A DNA stretch of 15,117 bases from positions 1 through 15,117 of the forward strand of contig JAHIRL010000151.1 of assembly GCA_018818755.1 (NCBI GenBank), written 5' to 3'. Both the position numbers and the translations under genes were made by a program. Source of the DNA: Patescibacteria group bacterium (GTDB taxonomy: Bacteria; Patescibacteriota; Gracilibacteria; UBA1369; LOWO2-01-FULL-3). This document shows, one piece after another, positions 7,320-13,394 of this stretch. Under the pieces are notes generated by a model that had not been told where the DNA came from, ran no database searches, and saw nothing but the letters and a program-made list of their open reading frames with translations. Within the stretch, counting starts at the first letter, position 1. Each line of letters starts with the position of its first letter.

Positions 7320-9081
7320 TTTTTATTTTTTGTATGATTGTGGTTGGTTGGGGTTTTGCTTTAAATGTGTTTTTGATTTTTTGAATGTGCTCCGGAATTT
7401 CGTATCGTTTTACTTCTATCTGCCATTTTTCCAATTGGTCAATGAGCTGGTTGTCGATGTTTTCAATGAGTTCAGGGTGAGTTTCTGCAAATTGGTCATA
7501 AACTTTGGCTATTGTGTCGATGGCCGTGGGCAGTGCATTAAAGAGAGGAAGATCTGGGTGTCGTTCCTGGTAATCAAGCATTGCCCAGGCAATTAATCTG
7601 TTTACGGAAGCTCGCAGGATTGCTCTTTGTTTATTGGGTTTGAAAGATTTCATTCGTTGGATATTGTCTGCTCTGTCTTCAAGTTTTAAGGTTAATGCGA
7701 CTTGCTGGATTTGTTTTTTTCTGCCTGATAGAGAGGTTAGGCGCATTAGAAATCGGCTTAGTTTTCCTCTGTCGTATTCTTCGGGGAATTGCTGAAATGT
7801 TTTTGATTGGGGTGCTTCATTTGAGGGATTCTCAAGCAATTCTTTTATTTCTTCGTTACTTTTCCAGGAATTGAGTTCTTCTTCGGTGATTCCTAGGATT
7901 TCCTGAGTGTTTTTTATGCCGGCTAGATTCTTTTTTAGAGCGATAATTTTTTCTCTATTATTTAATTCAGTTTCTTTTTTTTGATTGTGGGCTTCTGTTT
8001 TATCAGAGAGGATTCGGATTATCTTAATAAGTTCACCTTCTCTTTTTTTAACAAGATCCAGGATTTTTCTTTGAATGTCCTCTTTAGTTGCGCTAAATCC
8101 ACTTTTGATAACCTGTAAAAGGCTGCTGTCGTAGACATCGGCTATTCTTTCAATGAAGTCCGAAAGATCTTTGAATGAAAGTGCGGCATCTTCAATAACA
8201 TCATGCAGGGGGCCGGCAACTGCTATGTATTCCGGTGTAAAATTGAGTTTTGGCTCTTCGAGAACATAAGGAATTACATCCATAATTGCCTGATATGTTA
8301 CCCGTGTTGTGTGTGTTACATATGCCATTTGTTCCTCTTTTCTGGTTCGTCCTTTTTCCTGCTGGTGATGAGCCGCTTTTGCAACCGCGATACTTTGGTG
8401 GACAGAATCGATTAGGCGAAGGTATCTGACATGAATGGCTATTTTGGTTCGAATAGGATTGTCTTCGGGGATTATCCACTCTGTTTTTTCGTTTTTTTCT
8501 TGCTGGGATCTTTCGAGCAAGGCTTCAAGATACCATCGTAAGGCTACGATGTAGGTTTTTTGCTGATCAAATAGGCTTCTTCTTAGGCCTTTGTCAAAAG
8601 CCTGCCATCTTTCGATAGCGTTGTTTGTCGAGTTTGAAATTATGGAGATTGCAGAGTTTTTATATTCAGGCTGGATATATGCCTGGCATTCTTTGAGGTA
8701 TTTTGAAGATTCCCTATCTCTTACACGAATGAGTAGTGGTGGGTCTGCCCAGTGCTCTTTTAGCTGTTTGGTGGTCTTTTTTAGAATATTTCCGGTTTCG
8801 ACAACTTTGTCCCAGATGTCTTGCAGCCTTTGCTTGTGTTCTTCCGGGATAATTTTTTCGATTTGCGGGTAAGTAAGATCCTGGTCATATTGAAGAGAAA
8901 GTCGCCTGATTTCCTCTTCAAGTAAATATGCGCTTGCTTCACTACTGCAATTTTCTATGTCATTATTTAGGGGGTATCTTTCCTGGAACATGCTGTAGTA
9001 GTCCAGTTTTAAGCGGGCGTCTTCTGCTTTACGATGATTTTTTTTGGGTGGCATGTTGACACCATCTTCAATACTTAACAT
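7300..9081 (-). CDS. HD-domain hydrolase related to the SpoT/Rel ppGpp-hydrolase domain
   Basis: A 593-aa protein whose centre carries the metal-binding HD signature of Rel/SpoT hydrolase domains: RK (247-248), AYVTHTTRV (253-261, His257), AGPLHDVIEDA (289-299, His293-Asp294 and Glu297-Asp298) and KLEDRADN (466-473, Asp469 and Asn473). In Rel enzymes these residues hold Mn2+ and cleave the 3'-pyrophosphate of (p)ppGpp. There is no synthetase, TGS or ACT domain. About 170 residues separate HDVIED from the final Asp, against roughly 60 in Rel, so a charged helical insertion (about 335-445) splits the fold. The N-terminal 240 residues are charged, helical and unrecognised. No membrane segment. 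Start at 9081 sits 20 nt after a good -10 box; ATG 9054 is an in-frame alternative. I infer a small-alarmone or related nucleotide hydrolase; the substrate is unproven. Its 3' end overlaps rpe. Confidence 0.72.
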   Translation of the reverse strand: MLSIEDGVNMPPKKNHRKAEDARLKLDYYSMFQERYPLNNDIENCSSEASAYLLEEEIRRLSLQYDQDLTYPQIEKIIPEEHKQRLQDIWDKVVETGNILKKTTKQLKEHWADPPLLIRVRDRESSKYLKECQAYIQPEYKNSAISIISNSTNNAIERWQAFDKGLRRSLFDQQKTYIVALRWYLEALLERSQQEKNEKTEWIIPEDNPIRTKIAIHVRYLRLIDSVHQSIAVAKAAHHQQEKGRTRKEEQMAYVTHTTRVTYQAIMDVIPYVLEEPKLNFTPEYIAVAGPLHDVIEDAALSFKDLSDFIERIADVYDSSLLQVIKSGFSATKEDIQRKILDLVKKREGELIKIIRILSDKTEAHNQKKETELNNREKIIALKKNLAGIKNTQEILGITEEELNSWKSNEEIKELLENPSNEAPQSKTFQQFPEEYDRGKLSRFLMRLTSLSGRKKQIQQVALTLKLEDRADNIQRMKSFKPNKQRAILRASVNRLIAWAMLDYQERHPDLPLFNALPTAIDTIAKVYDQFAETHPELIENIDNQLIDQLEKWQIEVKRYEIPEHIQKIKNTFKAKPQPTTIIQKIKTKLSKA

Positions 9082-9101
9082 CGGGTATTTTAAAGGAGGA
9101 T

Positions 9102-9130
9102 ATTATGCTGTATTTTTGTATTTTTTGCAA
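9102..9130 (-). promoter_or_regulatory. Promoter of the HD-hydrolase gene
   Basis: On the minus strand: TTGCAA (9130-9125), a 17-bp spacer and CATAAT (9107-9102). The start codon at 9081 lies 20 nt after the -10 box, matching other genes here. This supports the longer start. Confidence 0.6.
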
Positions 9131-9152
9131 GTGTTTTTTTATTTTTATTCTC

Positions 9153-9158
9153 TATAAT
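9153..9158 (+). promoter_or_regulatory. -10 box of the 108-aa gene, leaderless geometry
   Basis: A perfect TATAAT followed by 6 nt and ATG at 9165, so transcription would start on or next to the start codon. No good -35 is present; TTGCAA at 9125-9130 is 22 bp away, too far. Confidence 0.5.
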
Positions 9159-9164
9159 TTGGAT

Positions 9165-9491
9165 ATGCGAGTTCATCGATCTTTAATCAGGCGGGCGAGA
9201 GGTATAAATCCGACAAAAGTAGCTAATCGGGCGGAGGATTATTTGACTGTGTATGCGGAATATCGGTCTTATTTGCGGGAGGTTAAGGAGCTTGCCAATG
9301 AGCAATGGTTTAAACAGCAGATTAAAAAGGTTGATAAATTTGAAGCGGAGATTTTGAAGCTGGAAGACAAAATTGAGCGATTGGAGGAGCGGCGGGCTAT
9401 TGAGGCGGCAAAACTTGAGGAGGAGCTGGAATTTAATTTGGATCTTCTGAAAGATTACCTTAGACCAGAAGAATACAAAGATTTCAAGTAG
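9165..9491 (+). CDS. Small coiled-coil protein, 108 aa, unknown function
   Basis: I do not recognise the family. The product starts MRVHRSLIRRARG, a basic N-terminus. A long Lys/Glu-rich helical region follows, with heptad character between about 45 and 90 (FEAEILKLEDKIERLEERRA), so it probably forms a coiled coil. There is no signal peptide or membrane helix in this version. Start choice is uncertain: an in-frame ATG at 9105 has a textbook Shine-Dalgarno (GGAGG at 9095-9099), but the 20 residues it adds (MLYFCIFCKCFFIFILYNLD) look like translated AT-rich spacer. The ATG at 9165 sits exactly 6 nt after a perfect TATAAT. If 9105 were used, the product would be a 128-aa membrane-anchored coiled coil. 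It diverges from the HD-hydrolase gene; the next plus-strand gene has its own promoter. Confidence 0.6.
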   Translation: MRVHRSLIRRARGINPTKVANRAEDYLTVYAEYRSYLREVKELANEQWFKQQIKKVDKFEAEILKLEDKIERLEERRAIEAAKLEEELEFNLDLLKDYLRPEEYKDFK

Positions 9492-9498
9492 AATGGGC

Positions 9499-9526
9499 TT
9501 GTAGAAGGGCGGGATTTTCTTATAAT
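9499..9526 (+). promoter_or_regulatory. Putative promoter of the 109-aa gene
   Basis: TATAAT (9521-9526) with a weak TTGTAG (9499-9504) at a 16-bp spacing. The ATG at 9551 follows after 24 nt; no Shine-Dalgarno. Confidence 0.5.
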
Positions 9527-9550
9527 GGACGAGAAAATTAAATTTTGTCT

Positions 9551-9880
9551 ATGGCTGAAAATCTGGAGACGAGGCATATTGATAATCTTGATCCGCTTTG
9601 GGATAAGCTTGATGAGCCAAATGAGCGTGAGAAAGTTCTGAATGAGGCCGAGAGGATTTTTAGAAATTCCTGGCTGGATGATCCGGCTCGTGATAGTTAT
9701 TTGAATGGGTTGTTTGGGCGACTTGCTCATTGTTTGGTTAGGGATGCGATCAGGAGAATTTACAATGTTGAATATCAAGTTTCGGCTGATGATATGATCG
9801 GGGAACTTGCAGATGTTTTGAAAGGTGAAATAAGGTTGAGGGTGGATGCTGTGATGGAGGAGATAAAAGCTGAGACTTAG
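9551..9880 (+). CDS. Hypothetical protein, 109 aa
   Basis: Unrecognised small acidic soluble protein. It begins MAENLETRHIDNLDPLWDKL and is probably all-helical, with an amphipathic centre (LNGLFGRLAHCLVRDAIRRIYN, about 51-72) and an acidic C-terminal helix ending EEIKAET. No signal peptide, membrane segment or known motif. An in-frame TTG at 9545 could add two residues, but the ATG at 9551 is the natural start. It has its own TATAAT-type promoter and no Shine-Dalgarno. Its TAG stop overlaps by 4 bp the stop of the convergent frameshifted gene on the minus strand. Coding status is supported by length, clean start context and codon usage like its neighbours. Confidence 0.6.
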   Translation: MAENLETRHIDNLDPLWDKLDEPNEREKVLNEAERIFRNSWLDDPARDSYLNGLFGRLAHCLVRDAIRRIYNVEYQVSADDMIGELADVLKGEIRLRVDAVMEEIKAET

Positions 9881-10534
9881 AACCACCTATTGAATTCATC
9901 AAATTGATCTTTGTTTTTCCAATCGAAGTCCGATTTTTCGTAGGCTTCTTTAAGTTTTTCAATTGGATAAGCTGAAGGTGTGGGGGTGTAAAATCTTTCA
10001 ATAAGGATTGATTCTAAAAAATCTCGAAAAAGATATTTGGCTGAATCAATTATTTTTTTGTCCTCTTGATTGATATCTTCTTTTAAGGCGGTTGGATGTG
10101 GTCTGGCATTTGCCCGTTGTATTGCTATGTGCGCAGAATCTGCATCAGCTAATCTACTGTCTAGTTTATGTTGAAAAAGTGCTTTGTTCTTTTTCCGGTG
10201 ATGTATCCGGTTTTTTAAAGTTAAGAATTATTTGCAGGGAATGATTGTAGAATCCTATTGATTGTTTTATGCCATCTTCACTCTTCTGACTATAAAGTAG
10301 ATTGTATGGTTGAACCATATTGCTATTTAGAAGATGAGTATCTGGAGAAGGCATTATTTTTGGTGCTATAACTTCAAATTCAAGCAGGGCTAACCTTGCA
10401 GATACATTCTCTTTTACCAGAGTGATTGAATCGAATAGTTCTGTATCTAGAAATTGTTTAATTTCTGGTACGGTTTCAATATAGGGATAGCCTTCCTCTT
10501 TGCATCTGGTTATATCGAATACACTTTTTGGCAT
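9877..10534 (-). pseudogene. Hypothetical gene split by a one-base frameshift
   Basis: On the minus strand an ORF starts at 10534 (MPKSVFDITRCKEEGYPYIE) and would stop at 10166 after 122 aa. A second good-quality frame, shifted by one base, becomes open just before this. It runs from about KNRIHHRKKNKALFQHKLD to FDEFNRWF and stops at 9879-9877, overlapping the convergent gene by 4 bp. The second frame is closed upstream of about 10240, so the crossover lies between there and 10166. A run of six A (plus strand T6, 10211-10216) is the obvious site: removing one A joins LQIILNFK to NRIHHRKK and gives a 218-aa protein. The total of 658 bp is one more than a multiple of three. No family recognised; soluble, with several aromatic residues near the C-terminus. 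It may be a real mutation, programmed slippage or a sequencing error. Confidence 0.65.
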
Positions 10535-10561
10535 CTTGTAATTATTTAATGATCGGAGATT

Positions 10562-10591
10562 TTTATATCACAAAATTTTGGCTAAGTGCAA
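10562..10591 (-). promoter_or_regulatory. Promoter of the frameshifted gene
   Basis: Minus strand: TGA + TATAAA (10570-10562), an extended -10. A weak TTGCAC (10591-10586) lies 18 bp upstream and falls inside the 3' end of the MFS gene. The ATG is 27 nt after the -10 box. Confidence 0.5.
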
Positions 10592-11838
10592 ATCTTTTCC
10601 GATCCCTCTTTAATTCTGGCAAAAATTATAAATGAGATTACAAAATAAATTATTAGTGTTCCCATTGCTATGCGCTGATTGGCAGTAATAGAAGAAATAA
10701 TTCCAAAAAGGAGTGGGCCTGTTGTGGCGGCGACTTTGCTTGCGAAGCCGTTGAAGCCGAAAAATTCACACATTTTTTCTTTTGGGATGATTTTGCTAAA
10801 CCAGGAACGGGCAATTGCCTGGCTTGAGCCAATAACTAATCCTGTAAGTATAGCCATGGCGTAAAAGAAGGGTTTTGAAGTTGCAAAAGAGATTCCCAAC
10901 ACAATCAAAGCCCATAAAATAATCGTTACCAGTAAGATTTTCTTTGAGCCCTTTTTATCACTTAGCCATCCAAAGAATATTGCTGCCGGAAAACCAATTA
11001 ATTGAACAACCAATAAGATTATGGTTATCTCAGAAAAGGTCATTTTTAAAGTAACTTTTGCATAAATTGGGATGAATGCAAAAATTGTTACAAGAGCATC
11101 GTTGAGAATATAAAATCCAACCAAAAACCATGCAACTCTCTTATGTTGTTTGATATCTTTAATTGTACGGAGCGTATTTGATATGCCGATTTTTACGAGT
11201 GATAAGAATTTTTCTTTTTGAGTCACTTGTTTATGTTCTTTTATGAATAGGAAACCTGGTAGAGCAAAGATGAAGAAAAATAAAGCTGTAAGGGGAAGTG
11301 TTAATTTGTATAGCGCCTCATTTGCGTATCCTGCTTCGTAAAGTGGTTTTAATGCCAGCATTGCAACTATTCCGCCAAGATAGCCAAGTCCCCAGCCCAA
11401 GCCGGATATTCTGCCAACATTTTCTTCTGTTGAAACATGAAGGAGGAAAGAGTCGTACAAGGTTTGGGCAATTTCAAAACATAAATTTGTGATGATGAAA
11501 AGAATGAGCGCAAAAAGGAGCATATTGGGGCCGGTAAAGTACAATGCAGCAGTTCCAATCATTGATAGTGAACTAAAGATTATAAATTTTCTTTTTCTTC
11601 TTGTGTCGTGATCGGCAATTGCACCAATGATGGGGCTGGCGATTCCCCCAAGTAAAATGGAAACACTTATTGCTAAACCCCACCAAAAATCTCCGTTTAC
11701 TCCTCCTGCGATTACATCTCTGAAAAATATTGGAAAGACAAAACTCAAGATGAGAAGGCAATATGCGGAATTAGCAAAATCGTAAAAAGCCCAGGAGATA
11801 GATTCTTTTTTGTTTGTGTCTTTGAAGAATTTTCCCAT
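10582..11838 (-). CDS. UMF1-family MFS transporter
   Basis: Polytopic inner-membrane protein of the major facilitator superfamily, UMF1/Atg22-like branch (PF11700). The 418 aa hold about 12 hydrophobic segments. The family N-terminal signature SWAFYDFANSAY (15-26) is intact. It is followed by an MFS loop 2-3 motif (GAIADHDTRRKRK, 72-84), RISGLGWGLGYLGG (143-156) and, in the second half, SSQAIARSWFSKIIPKEKMCEFFGFNGFASK and TGPLLFG, all typical of UMF1 proteins. Substrates are generally unknown; yeast Atg22 exports vacuolar amino acids, so efflux of a small metabolite is plausible but unproven. The leader between the -10 box and ATG is 36 nt, the longest here, with no Shine-Dalgarno. The next minus-strand gene starts 47 bp later with its own promoter. 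On its coding strand it is more A-rich than the plus-strand genes. Confidence 0.9.
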   Translation of the reverse strand: MGKFFKDTNKKESISWAFYDFANSAYCLLILSFVFPIFFRDVIAGGVNGDFWWGLAISVSILLGGIASPIIGAIADHDTRRKRKFIIFSSLSMIGTAALYFTGPNMLLFALILFIITNLCFEIAQTLYDSFLLHVSTEENVGRISGLGWGLGYLGGIVAMLALKPLYEAGYANEALYKLTLPLTALFFFIFALPGFLFIKEHKQVTQKEKFLSLVKIGISNTLRTIKDIKQHKRVAWFLVGFYILNDALVTIFAFIPIYAKVTLKMTFSEITIILLVVQLIGFPAAIFFGWLSDKKGSKKILLVTIILWALIVLGISFATSKPFFYAMAILTGLVIGSSQAIARSWFSKIIPKEKMCEFFGFNGFASKVAATTGPLLFGIISSITANQRIAMGTLIIYFVISFIIFARIKEGSEKICT

Positions 11839-11874
11839 AGGGCTTAAGTTGGTTCTATTGTTGCATCGGTTGAG

Positions 11875-11902
11875 ATTATATCAAATGGGCAATTTTGTAC
11901 AA
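11875..11902 (-). promoter_or_regulatory. Promoter of the MFS transporter gene
   Basis: Minus strand: TGA + TATAAT (11883-11875), an extended -10, with a weak TTGTAC (11902-11897) at a 14-bp gap upstream of the TGA (16 bp from the -10 hexamer). The ATG is 36 nt downstream. Confidence 0.6.
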
Positions 11903-12029
11903 TGGCTCGGGCTGAGCTGGGATTTGCTAGTGATAAAACATGTTGGAGGCGGAAAAGGATTATATCCTAATTTGACAAATCATGAATATGAGGGTTACAA
12001 TTTTCTCATTAGTAATTAATCAAACTATA
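11903..12029 (+). promoter_or_regulatory. Divergent intergenic region with promoter of the 73-aa gene
   Basis: This spacer separates the MFS gene from the plus-strand 73-aa gene. It holds a near-consensus promoter: TTGACA (11972-11977), an 18-bp spacer and TACAAT (11996-12001), the best -35 in the window. The ATG at 12030 lies 28 nt after the -10 box. A TATAAT at 12026-12031 overlaps the start codon and is more likely accidental. Nothing else recognisable is seen in the upstream 70 bp. Confidence 0.55.
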
Positions 12030-12251
12030 ATGGAGAATAAGGATGGAGGATTAGAATTGAGTGAAGTGGATGGTTGCCTTAGGGAACTTGAAGATTGTTT
12101 GAAGAGGGTGCAAAAGTCTCCTAATATTTCTGATGAAGAAAAAAAAGAGGCTAGTAAGGTTATTGAGGAGCTTATTGAATGGGGCCGCGCTGTATTGATA
12201 CAGAAGGCAGAGGAGGATGCTCTTTTGCATCCGTTTGGGATAAAAAGCTAA
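12030..12251 (+). CDS. Hypothetical small acidic protein, 73 aa
   Basis: Unrecognised. The sequence MENKDGGLELSEVDGCLREL... is strongly acidic and predicted helical, with two amphipathic helices (about 10-27 and 32-60: ISDEEKKEASKVIEELIEWG). It ends HPFGIKS. No signal peptide or membrane segment. In-frame ATGs at 11982 and 11988 would add a hydrophobic N-terminus, but those codons sit between the -35 and -10 boxes of a good promoter. I therefore choose 12030, giving a leader of about 22 nt without a Shine-Dalgarno. The gene stands alone, between the divergent transporter gene and a repeat-rich non-coding patch. A helical two-hairpin protein of this size could be a regulator or protein-binding factor, but that is only a guess. 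Confidence 0.6.
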   Translation: MENKDGGLELSEVDGCLRELEDCLKRVQKSPNISDEEKKEASKVIEELIEWGRAVLIQKAEEDALLHPFGIKS

Positions 12252-12301
12252 GGGTTTTCAGATTTCTATAGTTATGTCGTGTTGATGTGGAGTTTCCCTT
12301 T

Positions 12302-12330
12302 GCTCGCGGCAAATTTCGCAAAGCGAAATT
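12302..12330 (+). repeat. 29-bp direct repeat, copy 1, with internal hairpin
   Basis: First of two identical 29-bp copies, 116 bp apart. It contains an inverted repeat AATTTCGC / GCGAAATT (8 bp, 12312-12319 and 12323-12330) around an AAA loop. This copy is also enclosed by an outer inverted repeat, TTTCCCT (12293-12299) and AGGGAAA (12344-12350), so the whole 58 bp could fold into a larger structure. Confidence 0.85.
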
Positions 12331-12417
12331 ACTGTACCCGAGTAGGGAAATGCTGAAAAAGCTTTTGGGAGATGGAATTCGCATTCGCTCATGTTGCGCT
12401 CGCCCGAGCTTCTATGG

Positions 12418-12446
12418 GCTCGCGGCAAATTTCGCAAAGCGAAATT
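12418..12446 (+). repeat. 29-bp direct repeat, copy 2, next to the tRNA 3' end
   Basis: Second identical copy. Here the inverted repeat is extended to 10 bp (12426-12435 and 12439-12448, loop AAA), lying 2 bp beyond the encoded CCA end of the tRNA-Arg gene. It could end or protect the tRNA transcript, although no U-run follows it on the minus strand. In both copies one minus-strand frame reads NFALRNLPRA, but this is not part of a credible gene. Confidence 0.85.
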
Positions 12447-12450
12447 TGTT

Positions 12451-12527
12451 TGGTGCACCCGACAGGATTTGAACCTGTGACCCCCAGCTCCGCAAGCTGA
12501 TGCTCTATCCAACTGAGCTACGGGTGC
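12451..12527 (-). tRNA. tRNA-Arg, anticodon GCG
   Basis: A complete cloverleaf on the minus strand, 77 nt including an encoded CCA. Acceptor GCACCCG pairs with CGGGTGC; the discriminator is A. D-stem GCTC/GAGC with loop AGTTGGATA (A20 present, an arginine identity base). Anticodon stem TCAGC/GCTGG (one T-G pair) and loop TTGCGGA, so the anticodon is GCG and reads CGC, and CGU by wobble. Variable loop GGGTC; T-arm ACAGG/CCTGT with loop TTCAAAT. It begins 16 bp downstream of suhB on the same strand, so it is probably co-transcribed with it. Confidence 0.95.
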
Positions 12528-12543
12528 GCGTTGTTGTCCAAGA

Positions 12544-13353
12544 TTATTGGATTTTACCGAAAATTTCAACTGTTTCTTTGTGGATGCGCTTGTTTGTGGC
12601 GAGGAGGTCTTTGCCAAAGAGATCCAGAGTGTTGCCGTTTGTGTCGGTTACGCGGCCTCCGGCTTCTTCCACTATCAGGGCTCCTGCGGCTATGTCCCAG
12701 GGTTTTAGGCCAAATTCCCAGTATCCTTCTATCTTTCCCTCGGCCACATGGCAGAGATCTAAGGCGGCGGAGCCGAAGCGACGGATGCCTTGGGATTTGT
12801 GGATGATTGCTTCGAAGTAAGGAAGGTTGAAGGCTTTGTAGTCTCCGTGGAAGCCGGTTGAGAGGATACTGCGATAGACTTTGTTGCGTGGGGAAACCGT
12901 AATGGGTTTGCCGTTTAGTTTTGCGCCTTTTCCTTTTTGGGCACTGTATATTTTGCCTAATGCCGGGCTATGTACAACTCCTACAACTATTTCTCCTTCG
13001 ATGTATTCAAAATTCTTGGAAGATTTGCTGATTTTTCGCTGGAAAACTGCGATGGAGACGGCGTGGAAGGGGAGGTTTCGGATGAAATTGTTGGTGCCGT
13101 CGATGGGATCGATTATCCAAATGTACTCAGCATCTTTAAGGTCTGCGCTTTCTCCGGTTTCTTCTCCGAGGATGGCGTGGTCGGGGAAATTTTTCTTAAT
13201 CTCTTTGATAATTAGGTCTTCCACTTTGCGATCGGTCTCAGTTACGAAATCGTTGGCGGATTTTTCCTCAATTTTTATGGTTTTTCGTCCGGCTTTTTCG
13301 ATCATCTTGCCGGCTTTCCTGGCTGTGGCGATTGTAAATTCTAGGAGTGTCAT
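12544..13353 (-). CDS. suhB: Inositol-monophosphatase family phosphatase (SuhB-like)
   Basis: Mg2+-dependent sugar-phosphate or nucleotide phosphatase of the IMPase/FIG superfamily. The 269 aa are full family length. Metal-site motifs are complete: DFVTETDRKVE (35-45), GEET (63-66, Glu64), the signature WIIDPIDGTNNF (79-90, Asp82, Asp85 and Thr87) and the C-terminal PWDIAAGALIVEEAGG (218-233, Asp220). FGSAALDLCHVAEG (193-206) is also typical. The substrate cannot be told from sequence: inositol-1-phosphate, fructose-1,6-bisphosphate and PAP are all used by family members. The start codon lies exactly 6 nt after an extended -10 TATAAT, so the mRNA should be leaderless. It is divergent from uvrB, with only 41 bp between them, and is followed by tRNA-Arg. 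Confidence 0.92.
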   Translation of the reverse strand: MTLLEFTIATARKAGKMIEKAGRKTIKIEEKSANDFVTETDRKVEDLIIKEIKKNFPDHAILGEETGESADLKDAEYIWIIDPIDGTNNFIRNLPFHAVSIAVFQRKISKSSKNFEYIEGEIVVGVVHSPALGKIYSAQKGKGAKLNGKPITVSPRNKVYRSILSTGFHGDYKAFNLPYFEAIIHKSQGIRRFGSAALDLCHVAEGKIEGYWEFGLKPWDIAAGALIVEEAGGRVTDTNGNTLDLFGKDLLATNKRIHKETVEIFGKIQ

Positions 13354-13356
13354 GCC

Positions 13357-13385
13357 TTGATTATAACATAATTTTGCGCTAGGCT
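13357..13385 (+). promoter_or_regulatory. Putative uvrB promoter overlapping that of suhB
   Basis: TTGATT (13357-13362), a 17-bp spacer and TAGGCT (13380-13385), with the uvrB ATG 9 nt further on. The -35 lies over the -10 of the divergent suhB promoter, so RNA polymerase could not occupy both. The -10 is weak; TATCTT at 13385-13390 is an alternative. Confidence 0.4.
13360..13368 (-). promoter_or_regulatory. Extended -10 of suhB, leaderless geometry
   Basis: Minus strand TGT + TATAAT (13368-13360). The ATG begins 6 nt later, so the expected transcription start is the A of the start codon. No clear -35. Confidence 0.65.
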
Positions 13386-13394
13386 ATCTTAGCT

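Larger units (their letters stand above)
12252..12450. other. Non-coding repeat-rich spacer between convergent units
   Basis: About 200 bp with no credible gene. It separates the 73-aa gene (plus) from the tRNA/suhB unit (minus). It holds the two 29-bp repeats, the outer TTTCCCT/AGGGAAA pair, a short palindrome GCTCGCCCGAGC (12398-12409) and AAAAGCTTTT (12356-12365). These structures are placed where a bidirectional transcription end would be expected, but none has a classic U-tract terminator form. Confidence 0.6.

Noticed and set aside
9105..9164. Upstream start at 9105 with a perfect Shine-Dalgarno for the coiled-coil gene
   Set aside because: The added N-terminus (MLYFCIFCKCFFIFILYNLD) looks like translated spacer, no other gene here uses a Shine-Dalgarno, and the 9165 ATG has TATAAT at leaderless spacing. 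Not excluded, since it could be a membrane anchor.
11836..11874. Riboswitch or upstream ORF in the MFS leader
   Set aside because: The leader is only about 30 nt, with a three-codon ATG CAA CAA TAG that is probably accidental; too short for a riboswitch.
12302..12446. CRISPR array
   Set aside because: There are only two copies, the 87-bp interval is too long for a spacer, and there are no cas genes nearby.
12426..12448. Rho-independent terminator for tRNA-Arg
   Set aside because: The hairpin is strong, but it is followed by CCGCGAG on the minus strand instead of a U-run, so I list it only as a repeat.
12258..12617. Minus-strand 119-aa frame across the tRNA and repeats
   Set aside because: It runs through the tRNA gene and both hairpin repeats and into suhB; it is a by-product of the repeat being stop-free in that frame.
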